A stretch of 64,000 bases of DNA from Rhodanobacter denitrificans. Its GTDB lineage: Bacteria; Pseudomonadota; Gammaproteobacteria; Xanthomonadales; Rhodanobacteraceae. The notes under the pieces are model-generated. The model saw nothing but the letters and a program-made list of their open reading frames with translations. It did no database searches and had not been told where the DNA came from. The position numbers and the translations under genes are program-made. Positions 18,259-27,054 of this stretch are shown here, piece after piece. Positions within the stretch are counted from its first letter, which is position 1, and the number at the start of each line of letters is the position of its first letter. The stretch covers positions 1 through 64,000 of the forward strand of contig QFPO01000007.1 in the NCBI GenBank assembly GCA_003241385.1, given 5' to 3'.

Positions 18259-19220
18259 CCGAACAGTCGGCCGCGCCGTACGCGCAGCTCGGGCCCGACC
18301 AGGTGCTCGACGCCGTCGCGGCGGCCGGCTTCGAGCCGGACGGCCGCCTGCTCGCGCTGCCGAGCTACGAGAACCGCGTCTACCAGGTCGGCATCGAGGA
18401 CGGGCCCGGCCTGGTCGCCAAGTTCTACCGGCCGCAGCGCTGGAGCGATGCGGCGATCGCCGAGGAACAGGCGTTCGCCTGCGAACTGGCCGAGGCCGAA
18501 CTGCCGGTCGTCGCGCCGATCGCGGTCGGTGGCCGGCACCTGCTGCGCCACGAGGGGTTTCGCTATGCGCTGTATCCGCGCCGCGGCGGGCGCGCGCCGG
18601 AACTCGAATCGGCCGAGCACCTGGCCTGGATCGGCCGGCTGCTGGCGCGGATCCACGCGGTCGGCGCGCGCGCGAGCTTCGCGCACCGCGGCCGCATCGA
18701 CGCCGAGACCTACGTGCGCGCGGCGGCGCGCACGGTCCTCGCCTCGGGCCTGCTGCCGGACCTGCACCACGGCCGCTATCGCGCGCTGACCGGAGCCCTG
18801 GCCGACCGCATCGACGCGGCATTCGCGTCGGTCGCGCCGCGCACGCTGCGTCTGCACGGCGACTGCCACGCCGGCAATGTGCTGTGGACCGACGCCGGCC
18901 CGCACTTCGTCGATCTGGACGACGCCCGCACCGGGCCGGCGATCCAGGACCTGTGGATGCTCGCGCCGTCAGCCGAAGCGCTCGACGCGCTGCTCGAAGG
19001 CTACGGCGAGTTCCGCGACTTCGACTGGAACGAGCGCCGCCTGATCGAGCCGCTGCGCACGATGCGCCAGATCCACTGGGCCGGCTGGGTCGCCGCGCGC
19101 TGGCACGATCCGGCATTCCCGGCCGCGTTCCCGCAGGTCGGCGAAGCGCGCTGGTGGGATCAGCACCTGGCCGACCTCGCCGAGGCCGCCGACCGGCTGG
19201 ACGCGGCGGCGTCCGACTGA
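18255..19220 (+). CDS. srkA: Stress response kinase A (YihE family)
   Basis: The GTG start overlaps the stop of the thioesterase gene, and the product has 321 residues (E. coli SrkA 328). The aminoglycoside-phosphotransferase-like fold shows LPSYENRVYQVGIEDG near 38-53, the ATP Lys in LVAKFYRPQRWS near 58, the catalytic loop LHGDCHAGNVLW near 205 and FVDLDDARTGPAIQDLWML near 220. SrkA is a Ser/Thr kinase that protects cells under envelope and oxidative stress. Confidence 0.9.
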   Translation: MTEQSAAPYAQLGPDQVLDAVAAAGFEPDGRLLALPSYENRVYQVGIEDGPGLVAKFYRPQRWSDAAIAEEQAFACELAEAELPVVAPIAVGGRHLLRHEGFRYALYPRRGGRAPELESAEHLAWIGRLLARIHAVGARASFAHRGRIDAETYVRAAARTVLASGLLPDLHHGRYRALTGALADRIDAAFASVAPRTLRLHGDCHAGNVLWTDAGPHFVDLDDARTGPAIQDLWMLAPSAEALDALLEGYGEFRDFDWNERRLIEPLRTMRQIHWAGWVAARWHDPAFPAAFPQVGEARWWDQHLADLAEAADRLDAAASD

Positions 19221-19255
19221 CCGATGCTGCGTCGCATCAGCCGGCGGTGCTTGGT

Positions 19256-19264
19256 GTCATAATC
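19256..19264 (+). promoter_or_regulatory. Extended -10 promoter giving a leaderless plsC-like mRNA
   Basis: TG-T-CATAAT forms an extended -10 element. The expected start lies about 7 bases on, at or next to the A of the ATG at 19270, so the mRNA would have no leader and no Shine-Dalgarno; indeed none is visible. Confidence 0.45.
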
Positions 19265-19269
19265 GGCCG

Positions 19270-20070
19270 ATGAGCATTCCGGTCGAATCCTCCCGCCCCG
19301 TCCGCGACCCCTGGCGGCCGCTGCGCTACCTGATCCGGATTCCGCTGCTGCTCGTCCACGTCGTGATCGCGATCCTGATCGCGCTGCTGCTGGCCAGCAC
19401 GACGCTGGCCAGTCTCGGCGGCCGCGACGACCGGCGGCTCGGCAAGCGCCTGATCCGCTGGTGGTCGGCGACGCTGCTGCGGATCTGCGGCTTCCGGATC
19501 CGCGCCTACGGCACGCCGCTGCCCGGCGCGGTCCTGTTCGTCGCCAATCACATCTCGTGGCTCGACATCGTGCTGCTGCACAGTCAGCGTGCGGTCCACT
19601 TCGTCGCCAAGAGCGAGATCGCGCGCTGGCCGCTGGTCGGCTGGCTCGCCGCGCGCGGCGGCACGATCTTCCATCGCCGCGGCAATACCGATTCGCTGGC
19701 GGCGGTGATGGCACGCGTCGTGGTCCAGCTTCGCGCCGGCGAGCCGGTCGGCGTATTCCCCGAGGGCGGCAGCGGCCACGGCATGCGCGTCGGCACGTTC
19801 CATGCGCGCATCTTCCAGACCGCGCTCGACGCCGAGGTGCCGGTGCAGCCGGTCGCCCTGCGCTACGGACGCGACGGACGTCAGCACCCGGACGTGCCGT
19901 TCGGCATCAAGGAAAGCTTCTTCGCCAACTTCCTGCGCATCCTCGGCAACGCGCCGATGGATGCGGAGATCCATTTCCTCGAACCGGTCGCACCGACCCC
20001 CGACGCACGCCGGCTGATGGCCGAGGAATCGCGTCGGCGTATCGTCGCCGTGCTCGGCTACGGAGACTGA
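19270..20070 (+). CDS. 1-acyl-sn-glycerol-3-phosphate acyltransferase family protein
   Basis: The 266-residue protein has a hydrophobic N-terminal anchor (about 20-48) and a PlsC domain with all four blocks: NHISWLD (about 92-98, the HX4D motif), GGTIFHRRGNTD near 128, FPEGGSGHG near 162, and VPVQPVAL near 193. It acylates a lysophospholipid or related acceptor at the inner face of the membrane. Many genomes carry several paralogues, so the main plsC assignment is not certain. It is followed 4 bp later by the hydrolase. Confidence 0.85.
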   Translation: MSIPVESSRPVRDPWRPLRYLIRIPLLLVHVVIAILIALLLASTTLASLGGRDDRRLGKRLIRWWSATLLRICGFRIRAYGTPLPGAVLFVANHISWLDIVLLHSQRAVHFVAKSEIARWPLVGWLAARGGTIFHRRGNTDSLAAVMARVVVQLRAGEPVGVFPEGGSGHGMRVGTFHARIFQTALDAEVPVQPVALRYGRDGRQHPDVPFGIKESFFANFLRILGNAPMDAEIHFLEPVAPTPDARRLMAEESRRRIVAVLGYGD

Positions 20071-20074
20071 CGCC

Positions 20075-21085
20075 ATGGCGGTCAGCGCAGCCGACTTCAG
20101 ACCGCATCCGCTGCTGCGCAACCGCCACCTGCAGTCGATCCTCGCCTCCAGCGGCGTGCGCCGGCTGCTGCGGCGCCCGTCGCGATCGCCCGGCCTGCAC
20201 GGCGCGGTCGAGCACATCCTCGATTGCGGCGAGGGCGTGCGCCTGCAGGGCTTCCTCAACCGGCAGACCGTGCGCGAAGAGGCGCGCGGCCTCATCGTCG
20301 CGCTGCACGGCTGGGAAGGCAGTGCCGAATCCTCCTACGTCGTCGCGACCGCCGCGCGCCTGCTGCGCGAAGGCTACGACGTGTTCCGCCTGAACTTCCG
20401 CGACCACGGCCGGACCCATCACCTCAATCCGGGCATCTTCCATTCGTGCCTGATCGACGAGGCGGTCGGCGCGGTCGCGGCGATCGCGCGCCTGAGTCCG
20501 CAGCGGCCGCTGGCGATCGTCGGCTTCTCGCTCGGCGGCAATTTCGCGTTGCGCATCGCGCTGCGCGCGCCCGCCGCCGGCATCGCGCTGGCCTACGTCC
20601 TGGCGGTGTGTCCGGTCGTCGATCCGATGGCCGGCCTGTTCGGCCTGGAGGCCGGACCGCGTCTGTACGAGCGCTACTTCATGCACAAGTGGCGCGAGTC
20701 GCTGCGGCTCAAGCAGGCGGCCTTTCCGGATTCGACGCTGTTCGACGAAGCGGATCTGCGCTGCGGCCTGCGCGAACTGACGCGGCTGCTGGTGCTGCGG
20801 CACACGACGTTCGGATCGCTCGAGAACTACCTGAACGGCTATTCGATCGCCGGCCGCGCCCTGGCCGGCCTGGCCGTGCCGACGACGATCCTGACCGCGG
20901 CCGACGATCCGGTCATTCCGGTCGCCGACTTCCACGCGCTCGAGCTGCCGCCGCAGGCCGAACTCGACATCGCCCGCTACGGCGGCCACTGCGCGTTCAT
21001 CGGCGATTTCTCGCTGCGCAGCTGGACCGAGGACTACATCGCCGAGCGTATCGATCGTCACGTCGGCTGCGGCGATCACGCCTGA
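20075..21085 (+). CDS. YheT-like alpha/beta hydrolase
   Basis: The 336-residue protein shows the YheT/ABHD1-3 pattern: PHPLLRNRHLQSILAS at the start, IVALHGWEGSAESSYV near 72, RLNFRDHGRTHHLNPGIFHSC near 108, the nucleophile elbow GFSLGGN near 150, D in TAADDPVIP near 278 and H in GGHCAFIG near 308. It is a putative carboxylester hydrolase probably acting on lipids, consistent with its position 4 bp behind the acyltransferase. Confidence 0.85.
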   Translation: MAVSAADFRPHPLLRNRHLQSILASSGVRRLLRRPSRSPGLHGAVEHILDCGEGVRLQGFLNRQTVREEARGLIVALHGWEGSAESSYVVATAARLLREGYDVFRLNFRDHGRTHHLNPGIFHSCLIDEAVGAVAAIARLSPQRPLAIVGFSLGGNFALRIALRAPAAGIALAYVLAVCPVVDPMAGLFGLEAGPRLYERYFMHKWRESLRLKQAAFPDSTLFDEADLRCGLRELTRLLVLRHTTFGSLENYLNGYSIAGRALAGLAVPTTILTAADDPVIPVADFHALELPPQAELDIARYGGHCAFIGDFSLRSWTEDYIAERIDRHVGCGDHA

Positions 21086-21139
21086 GTCGCCAGCGGCGCG
21101 CATCGTTTTTCGCGCCGTGCGCGAGGTGCGGCGACGCGG

Positions 21140-21781
21140 TCAGGACGCGAACAGCCAGGGTTCGAGCACGCGCCGCCGCGCCTCGTAGTCGCGGATCTCA
21201 TCGGCACGCTGCAGCGTCAGTGCGATGTCATCCAGGCCGTGCAGCAGGCAGTGGCGGCGGAACGGATCGACCTGCAGGGGCCAGCCGCTGCCGTCGGGCA
21301 GGCGCAGTTCCTCGTCCGGCAGGTCGATCGTCAGGCGATAGTCCTCGCTCGCCCGCACCTGCGCGAACAGGGCGTCGATGCGCGCCGCCGGCAGCCGCAG
21401 CGGCAGTACGCCGTTCTTGAAGCAGTTGTCGAAGAAGATGTCACCGAAGCTCGGCGCGAGAATCACTCGGAAGCCGTATTCGGCCAGCGCCCACAGCGCG
21501 TGTTCGCGACTGGAGCCGCAACCGAAGTTGTCGCGAGCGAGCAGGATCCGCGCGCCCTGGTAGCGCGGCTGGTTCAGCACGAAATCCGGGTTCGGCCGCC
21601 GCTCGGCCGGCGGCTTGCCGGGATGGCCGGGGTCCAGATAGCGCCAGGCGTCGAACAGATGCGCGCCGAAGCCGCTGCGCGCGATCGATTTCATGAACTG
21701 CTTGGGCAGCAGCGCGTCGGTGTCGACGTCGGCCCGGTCGAGCGGGGCGACGCGCGCATGCACGATGCCGAACGGTTCCAC
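21140..21781 (-). CDS. leuD: LeuD-type small subunit of an isopropylmalate isomerase family hydratase
   Basis: The 213-residue protein is a full-length small (swivel) subunit: VDTDALLPKQFMKSIARSGFG near 20-40, NFGCGSSREHALWAL near 85 and FGDIFFDNCFKNGVLPL near 108. With LeuC it forms a [4Fe-4S] dehydratase-isomerase. In leucine synthesis it turns 2-isopropylmalate into 3-isopropylmalate, but no leuA or leuB lies here. It is instead the last gene of the catabolic operon, one base after leuC, so a hydratase role on a pathway intermediate is possible. Confidence 0.88.
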   Translation of the reverse strand: MEPFGIVHARVAPLDRADVDTDALLPKQFMKSIARSGFGAHLFDAWRYLDPGHPGKPPAERRPNPDFVLNQPRYQGARILLARDNFGCGSSREHALWALAEYGFRVILAPSFGDIFFDNCFKNGVLPLRLPAARIDALFAQVRASEDYRLTIDLPDEELRLPDGSGWPLQVDPFRRHCLLHGLDDIALTLQRADEIRDYEARRRVLEPWLFAS

Positions 21782-21782
21782 G

Positions 21783-23183
21783 TCAGAGCCCGCGGACGTC
21801 GACGAAATGACCGGCGACCGCCGCCGCGGCCGCCATCGCGGGGCCGACCAGATGGGTCCGGCCGCCGGCGCCCTGACGCCCCTCGAAGTTGCGGTTGGAC
21901 GTGGAGGCGCAGCGTTCGCCGGGTAGCAGACTGTCCTCGTTCATGCCCAGGCACATCGAACAGCCGGGCAGGCGCCATTCGAATCCGGCCTCGCGAAACA
22001 CCCGATCGAGGCCTTCCGCCTCGGCCTGCGCGCGCACCAGCCCCGAACCCGGAACGACCAGCGCCTGCCGCACGCCGTCGGCGACGCGTCGGCCCGCCGC
22101 CACGGCGGCGGCGGCACGCAGATCCTCGATGCGCGCGTTCGTGCACGAGCCGATGAACACGCGGTCGGGCCGGATCGCGGTGATCGGCGTCCCCGGCAGC
22201 AGCGCCATGTAGTCGAGCGCGCGCCGCATCTGGTCGCGCCGCACCGGATCGGCCTGCGCGTCCGGATCGGGCACGCATTCGTCGATCGCGACCGTCATCG
22301 CCGGCGAGGTGCCCCAGCTGACCATCGGTCGCAGCGTGGCGGCGTCGATCGTCAGTTCCGCGTCGAAGCTCGCCGCCGTGTCGCTGCGCAGCGTGCGCCA
22401 GTACGCGCAGGCCGCGTCCCAGTCCGCCCCGCGCGGCGCATACGGGCGACCGTGCAGATACGCCAGCGTGACCTCGTCGACGCCGACCAGGCCGACGCGC
22501 GCACCGGCCTCGATCGCCATGTTGCAGACGGTCATGCGCGCTTCCATCGACAGGGCACGAATCCCCGATCCGGCGAACTCGATCGCATGGCCGCTGCCGC
22601 CGTCGGCACCGAGGCGCGCGATCACCGCCAGGATCAGATCCTTGGCGCCGACGCCGTGCGGCAGCACGCCGTCGACGTTCACGCGCAGGCTCTTCATGCG
22701 GTCGACCCACAGGCACTGCGTGGCCAGGATGTGCTCGACCTCGGAGGTGCCCACGCCGAATGCCAGCGCGGCGAACGCGCCGTGCGTGCTGGTGTGCGAG
22801 TCGCCGGCGGCGACCGTCATGCCGGGCAGCGTCGCGCCCTGTTCGGGGCCGATCACGTGCACGATGCCCTGACGCCGGTCGCCGAGCGGAAACAGCGTGA
22901 TCCCGAATTCGCGGCAGTTCTCCGACAGCTGGTCGACCTGGCGCCGCGACAGCGGATCGGCGATCACCTCGCTGTGCGAGACCGTCGGCACGTTGTGGTC
23001 GGCGGTCGCCAGTACGCTGTCGCTGCGCCATGGCCTGCGGCCGGTCTGGCGCAGGCCCGCGAAGGCCTGCGGACTGGTCACCTCGTAGACCAGATGGCGG
23101 TCGACGTAGAGCAGGGCCGCCTCGCCGCGCTCGGCGACCACATGGCGCGACCAGAGCTTGTCGAGCAACGTGGACGGCTGCAT
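21783..23183 (-). CDS. leuC: LeuC-type large subunit of an isopropylmalate isomerase family hydratase
   Basis: The ATG at 23183 gives 466 residues, the usual LeuC length. The [4Fe-4S] cysteines are present in FIGSCTNARIEDL (near 345) and PGCSMCLGMNED (near 408), and the N-terminal segments LLDKLWSRHVV, DHNVPT and AAGDSHTSTHGAF are canonical. It starts 5 bp after the stop of the oxygenase reductase and abuts leuD, so it is co-transcribed with the catabolic genes. True leucine synthesis and a citraconate/dimethylmaleate-type hydration are both compatible with the sequence. Confidence 0.9.
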   Translation of the reverse strand: MQPSTLLDKLWSRHVVAERGEAALLYVDRHLVYEVTSPQAFAGLRQTGRRPWRSDSVLATADHNVPTVSHSEVIADPLSRRQVDQLSENCREFGITLFPLGDRRQGIVHVIGPEQGATLPGMTVAAGDSHTSTHGAFAALAFGVGTSEVEHILATQCLWVDRMKSLRVNVDGVLPHGVGAKDLILAVIARLGADGGSGHAIEFAGSGIRALSMEARMTVCNMAIEAGARVGLVGVDEVTLAYLHGRPYAPRGADWDAACAYWRTLRSDTAASFDAELTIDAATLRPMVSWGTSPAMTVAIDECVPDPDAQADPVRRDQMRRALDYMALLPGTPITAIRPDRVFIGSCTNARIEDLRAAAAVAAGRRVADGVRQALVVPGSGLVRAQAEAEGLDRVFREAGFEWRLPGCSMCLGMNEDSLLPGERCASTSNRNFEGRQGAGGRTHLVGPAMAAAAAVAGHFVDVRGL

Positions 23184-23188
23184 CGGAC

Positions 23189-24154
23189 TCAGAGGTCGAT
23201 CAGCAGCGACGGCGTCCGCGAGCGCGAGCAGCACGGCGTGAACTGGTCGTTGCGCGCCTGCTCGGCGGGCGTCAGATACATGTCGCGATGGTCGGGCACG
23301 CCTTCGAGCACGCGCGTCAGACAGGTGCCGCACACGCCCTGCTCGCACGAGACCGGCAGGGCCACGCCGGCCTCGGCCAGCGCCTGTGCGGTGGTCTGCG
23401 AGCGGCCGACCGTCACGATGCGGCCGGAACGCGCGAGCTTGAGCTCGAACTCGGCGTCGGCATCGCGCGCGACCGGCGCGGCCGCGAAGTATTCGTAATG
23501 GATCTGCGGCTCGGCCCAGCCGGCGGCGCGCGCCGCGGCCAGCGCGGCGTCCATGAAGCCCTGCGGTCCGCAGACGTACAGATGAACGTCCGGCTCCGGC
23601 GTGGCGAGCAGCGCCGCCAGGTCCAGGCGCTGCTCGGTGGGTCCGTCGTCGAAATGGAACCGCGCGCGATCGGACCACGGCGACGCGCCGATCCGGCGCA
23701 TGAACCCGGTCCGCGCGGGCGAGCGCGTGCAGTAGTGCAGCGCGAACGTCCGACCCTCGGCAGCGAGCTGCTCGGCCATGCACAGCAGCGGCGTCACGCC
23801 GATGCCGCCGGCCAGCAGCAGATGGCGCCGGCCGCCGGCCGCCAGTTCGAAATGGTTGCGCGGCGCGCTGATCTGCAACGTCACGCCTTCGGCCAGGGCA
23901 TGCATCGCGCGCGAACCGCCGCGCGAGGCCGGGTCGAGCAGCACACCGAGCTGGTAGCGGCTGCGGTCGGCCGGCGACCCGCACAAGGAGTACTGGCGAA
24001 CCAGGCCGTCGCCGAGCAGCACGTCGACGTGCGCGCCGGCCGTGAAGGCCGGCAGCGGACCGTCGTCGACGGCCGTCAGCTCGAAGCGGGCGATGCCCTC
24101 GGCCTCGGCTTCGCGACGCGCCAGGCGCACCTGCAGACGCTGCTCGGCAGTCAC
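23189..24154 (-). CDS. VanB/PDR-type oxygenase reductase (FMN, NAD, [2Fe-2S])
   Basis: From the GTG at 24154 (after GGGGA) the product has 321 residues. Domains in order: an FMN-binding barrel with RQYSLCGSP near 55, a NAD-binding domain with LLLAGGIGVTPLLCMA near 112 and VCGPQGFMDA near 196, and a C-terminal plant-type ferredoxin with SCEQGVCGTC near 270 and a fourth Cys in TPCCSR near 305. This FMN-NAD-[2Fe-2S] order is that of VanB and phthalate dioxygenase reductase. It would pass electrons to the neighbouring Rieske oxygenase. Confidence 0.9.
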   Translation of the reverse strand: MTAEQRLQVRLARREAEAEGIARFELTAVDDGPLPAFTAGAHVDVLLGDGLVRQYSLCGSPADRSRYQLGVLLDPASRGGSRAMHALAEGVTLQISAPRNHFELAAGGRRHLLLAGGIGVTPLLCMAEQLAAEGRTFALHYCTRSPARTGFMRRIGASPWSDRARFHFDDGPTEQRLDLAALLATPEPDVHLYVCGPQGFMDAALAAARAAGWAEPQIHYEYFAAAPVARDADAEFELKLARSGRIVTVGRSQTTAQALAEAGVALPVSCEQGVCGTCLTRVLEGVPDHRDMYLTPAEQARNDQFTPCCSRSRTPSLLIDL

Positions 24155-24200
24155 GGCACGGTCCCCGCTGCGTGCGCGAACCCGCGTTCCCCGGCGGCCA

Positions 24201-25253
24201 TCAGGCGGCCTGCTCTTTGCGGATGAGCCCTTCGAACAGGCGCCGGCCGCGCACGCAGGTCGCATCGGCCTTGAGCAGCACCTCGCCCGGCGCGCTGCCG
24301 AGCGTGGTCAGCATCGCCTCGATCTCGCGCGTGGCCAGCAGGTCTTCCTCGATGACCGCGTTGAGTCCCGCCAGCATCGCCCGACCGAACTCGGCGTCCT
24401 CGTGCTTGAAGGTGCGTCCGAACGCGAAGAAGTAGTGCGCGGTGTTGCGGGTGGCCGGCGTGATCGCATGGTAGACGCGGATCTTGCCGAGCGGCGCGCC
24501 GGGATCGTCCGCCGCGCTCGCGGACTTGCTGAAGAAGTCGTAGCCGGCATGCAGGCACGGCAGGTAGAGCTTCATTCCGAACGCGCGATCGATCTTGCCC
24601 TCGTAACCGAACACCTTCGAGAACAAGGGCGGGCAGTCGATGTCCGGAAACTCGCGGCGGCTGCTGATCCAGGTATCACCGTTCTCGCGCTGTTCGTCCA
24701 CCGATCCGAAGTCGCCGGCACCGATGCTGGTCTTGTGCAGGAAGCCCAGGTGCGTCAGATCGAACAGGTTGTCGTGCATCAGCATGTAGCGGCCCGGCAC
24801 GGCGTGGTAGGTCCCGCTCTCGACGAGGAATTCCGGATCGGTGAGGCCGATCTCGCGGTGGTCCGGTATCAGCGATTCGTCGGCCAGGGCCGGATCGCCC
24901 ATCCAGATCCACAGCCATTTCCAGCGTTCGACCAGCGGGTAGGCCTTGACCTTGCAGCCGGCCGGGACCATGCCCTGCGAGGGAATGCGCACGCAGGCGC
25001 CGGTCGGTCCGAACGTGATGCCGTGATACAGACATTCGAGATCGTCGCCGACCAGGCGGCTCTTGCCGAGCGGGAAGTGTCGGTGCGGACAGCGCCCCTC
25101 CAGCGCGACCGCGCGGCCGCCTTCGGTGCGGTAGAACGCGACCGGCTCGTTGAGGATCCAGCGCTCCATCGGCGCACGCGTGACCTCGTCCGCCCAGGCG
25201 GCGATGTACCACTGGTTGCGCGGAGCGAAGCAGCCTTCGGGAAGCGGATACAT
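24201..25253 (-). CDS. Rieske non-haem iron oxygenase, VanA-like
   Basis: The ATG at 25253 gives 350 residues, the VanA size. The Rieske cluster is CPHRH (near 55) and CLYHG (near 75), and the mononuclear iron ligands are in DNLFDLTHLGFLHK (near 160-173; the bridging Asp and two His are present). Members oxidise aromatic or steroid/terpene-like substrates, often by O-demethylation or hydroxylation. It lies between the reductase and a hydrolase in the catabolic operon. Substrate cannot be inferred. Confidence 0.9.
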   Translation of the reverse strand: MYPLPEGCFAPRNQWYIAAWADEVTRAPMERWILNEPVAFYRTEGGRAVALEGRCPHRHFPLGKSRLVGDDLECLYHGITFGPTGACVRIPSQGMVPAGCKVKAYPLVERWKWLWIWMGDPALADESLIPDHREIGLTDPEFLVESGTYHAVPGRYMLMHDNLFDLTHLGFLHKTSIGAGDFGSVDEQRENGDTWISSRREFPDIDCPPLFSKVFGYEGKIDRAFGMKLYLPCLHAGYDFFSKSASAADDPGAPLGKIRVYHAITPATRNTAHYFFAFGRTFKHEDAEFGRAMLAGLNAVIEEDLLATREIEAMLTTLGSAPGEVLLKADATCVRGRRLFEGLIRKEQAA

Positions 25254-25311
25254 GGAACGCGATCTCCTGTGTGTCGTGGCGAAGCGAAGCAGCTGCGACC
25301 GGAAAGACGAT

Positions 25312-26190
25312 TCAGGCGGCCACCGTGCCCGGACGGGCGGCGCGGCGGCTCGGTGGAGGGTGGGTGACGAACGCGTGCAGCTCGCGCGCGAAGCGCGCCG
25401 GGTCGTCGCGAAACGGCGCATGGCGCGCGCCTTCGTACAGCGAGACGCGCGTGTCGGGCTGCACCGCGCGGAACGCCTCGGCGCGCGATGGCAGCACGAT
25501 GCCGTCCTCGCTGCCGTTGACCCACATCAGCGGCAGGTCGAGCGCGGCGATCAGGGCGTCGTAGTCGAGGCCACGCTGACGCATCCAGCGGCGGTGTTCG
25601 ACCGGACAGCGTGCGGCCGCCGCGACCAGCCCGTCGAACTCGGCGCTGCCGCGCGGCGCGCCGATCACCTCGCCGACGAAGCGGCCGGTCGCCTCGTCGA
25701 CCGTGGCCGGTTCCGCCGCGCACAGCGCCTCGAGCACGGCGTGATCGGGGCCTGCCGAGGCGTAGTGGGCCAGACCGGCCGCGGCGACGAACTGGATGCC
25801 GTGCAGCGCGTCGCTTCCGTGGCGGCGCACGTAATCCAATGCGACACGGCCGCCGAACGACCAGGCGACCAGGGTCGGCGAGGTCACCTGCGCATCACGC
25901 AGGACCGCGGCCAGATCGTCGGCCCAGACCGCGCCGTCGGTGTAGTGCGCGGCCGTCGGCATGCGCTCGGACGCGCCGTGGCCGCGTAGGTCCGGCAGCA
26001 GCAGATGGCAGCGCTCGATCAGCTCGGACTGCTTCATCAGCGGAGCCCAGACCGTGTGGTCGAGCGCGAAGCCGTGCAGCAGCACGACCGCCGGACCGTC
26101 GCGGCGGCCGGCCGACCACCAGGCGATGCGGCAGCCGTCGGTCGATGTGGCCTCGCGACGCATCGGCGGGCATGGAGTGGCGACGGACAT
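25312..26190 (-). CDS. Alpha/beta hydrolase of the catabolic operon
   Basis: The 292-residue protein has the serine hydrolase triad pattern: oxyanion motif LLHGFALDHTVW near 37-48, nucleophile elbow VAWSFGGR near 108-115, acid in NGSEDGI near 223 and His in GARHAPF near 255. In aromatic pathways such enzymes cleave C-C bonds of meta-cleavage products or hydrolyse lactones. It is 9 bp behind the VOC gene, so the two probably act in successive steps, though this is inference. Confidence 0.82.
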   Translation of the reverse strand: MSVATPCPPMRREATSTDGCRIAWWSAGRRDGPAVVLLHGFALDHTVWAPLMKQSELIERCHLLLPDLRGHGASERMPTAAHYTDGAVWADDLAAVLRDAQVTSPTLVAWSFGGRVALDYVRRHGSDALHGIQFVAAAGLAHYASAGPDHAVLEALCAAEPATVDEATGRFVGEVIGAPRGSAEFDGLVAAAARCPVEHRRWMRQRGLDYDALIAALDLPLMWVNGSEDGIVLPSRAEAFRAVQPDTRVSLYEGARHAPFRDDPARFARELHAFVTHPPPSRRAARPGTVAA

Positions 26191-26199
26191 GGCCCGGTC

Positions 26200-26799
26200 T
26201 CAGCCGTTGCCGGCCTCGCCGAAGTGCTCGGCGCGAATCCGGCTCCAGCGCTGCATGTCCGCGTCGACCGACTGGTACTTGTCGGCGAAGAAACGCTCAG
26301 TGACCGAGACGTTGGTCGCGAACTCCACGCGCATGCCGTTCGGATCGTAGAAGTAGATCGAGCGGCAGTAGCCGTGGTCGATCTCGAGCACGTCGACGCC
26401 GGCATCCTGCAGGCGTTGCTTGTAGGCGTCGATCGTCTCGTCGCCGCCGCTGACCTCCATCGCGATGTGATGGCCGAACTGGTCGACCTCCGGGAAGTCC
26501 TCGGGGCGGAAATGCGCCGGATAGTCGAAGAACGCCAGCGCGCTGCCGTCGGCGAGCTCGAAGTACAGGTGCATGTACGGCTTGGGCTCGTTGGTCAACG
26601 GATCGATCGGCTCGATGCAAGCGGCGACCAGCGGAAAGCCGAGCACGCCCTCGTAGAACGCGCGCGTCTCCTCGGCATTGCGGCAGCGGAACGCATGGTG
26701 GTGCAGCATGCGGACCTTGTTCGCTGCGCGGCGCTGCGCGGCGATCGCGCGCGCGCGGTCCAGATCGATGTCGCTGGGGGTCCAGTTGTCCAGACTCAT
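26200..26799 (-). CDS. VOC-fold metalloenzyme (glyoxalase/extradiol dioxygenase superfamily)
   Basis: The 199-residue protein has a VOC module (LHHHAFRCRNAEETRAFYEGVLGFPL near 32-57) with metal ligands suggested by the first His pair, GHHIAMEV near 110 and the Glu in GMRVEFAT near 155. Short one-module versions include fosfomycin-type and extradiol enzymes. Given the neighbours it may be a ring-cleavage dioxygenase, but an isomerase or glyoxalase-like role cannot be excluded. Confidence 0.75.
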   Translation of the reverse strand: MSLDNWTPSDIDLDRARAIAAQRRAANKVRMLHHHAFRCRNAEETRAFYEGVLGFPLVAACIEPIDPLTNEPKPYMHLYFELADGSALAFFDYPAHFRPEDFPEVDQFGHHIAMEVSGGDETIDAYKQRLQDAGVDVLEIDHGYCRSIYFYDPNGMRVEFATNVSVTERFFADKYQSVDADMQRWSRIRAEHFGEAGNG

Positions 26800-26812
26800 G
26801 GCGGTTGCCTCC

Positions 26813-27040
26813 TCAGGCTGGGCGGCCGACCACGCGGTCGGCCGGTGGCGGGAATGGCGTGGCGCCGCGCGCAGGCGCGGCGGATTCTTCGGCGATCAGG
26901 CGGGCCAGCACGCGGCGCGCGCGAACGCCGGCGGCGCGGAACAGCACGACCGGCGGGTCGAGCAGCGTGATCGGCAGCAGGGCCTCACCGACGCCCTCGC
27001 TCCAGGCCGCCGCATACCAGGTGTTGAGCAGGTAGGTCAT
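26813..27040 (-). pseudogene. Internally deleted remnant of a second Rieske oxygenase
   Basis: The 75-codon frame starts NTWYAAAWSEGVGEALLP, which aligns with the N-terminus of the intact oxygenase next door (NQWYIAAWADEV). It then jumps after FRAAG directly to VRARRVLARLIAEESAA, which aligns with that protein's C-terminus (VRGRRLFEGLIRKEQAA). Some 270 residues, including the Rieske cluster and the iron site, are missing in frame. It keeps its place in the operon, 14 bp after the transporter stop and 13 bp before the VOC start. Confidence 0.75.
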
Positions 27041-27054
27041 CGTCGTTCTCCGCG

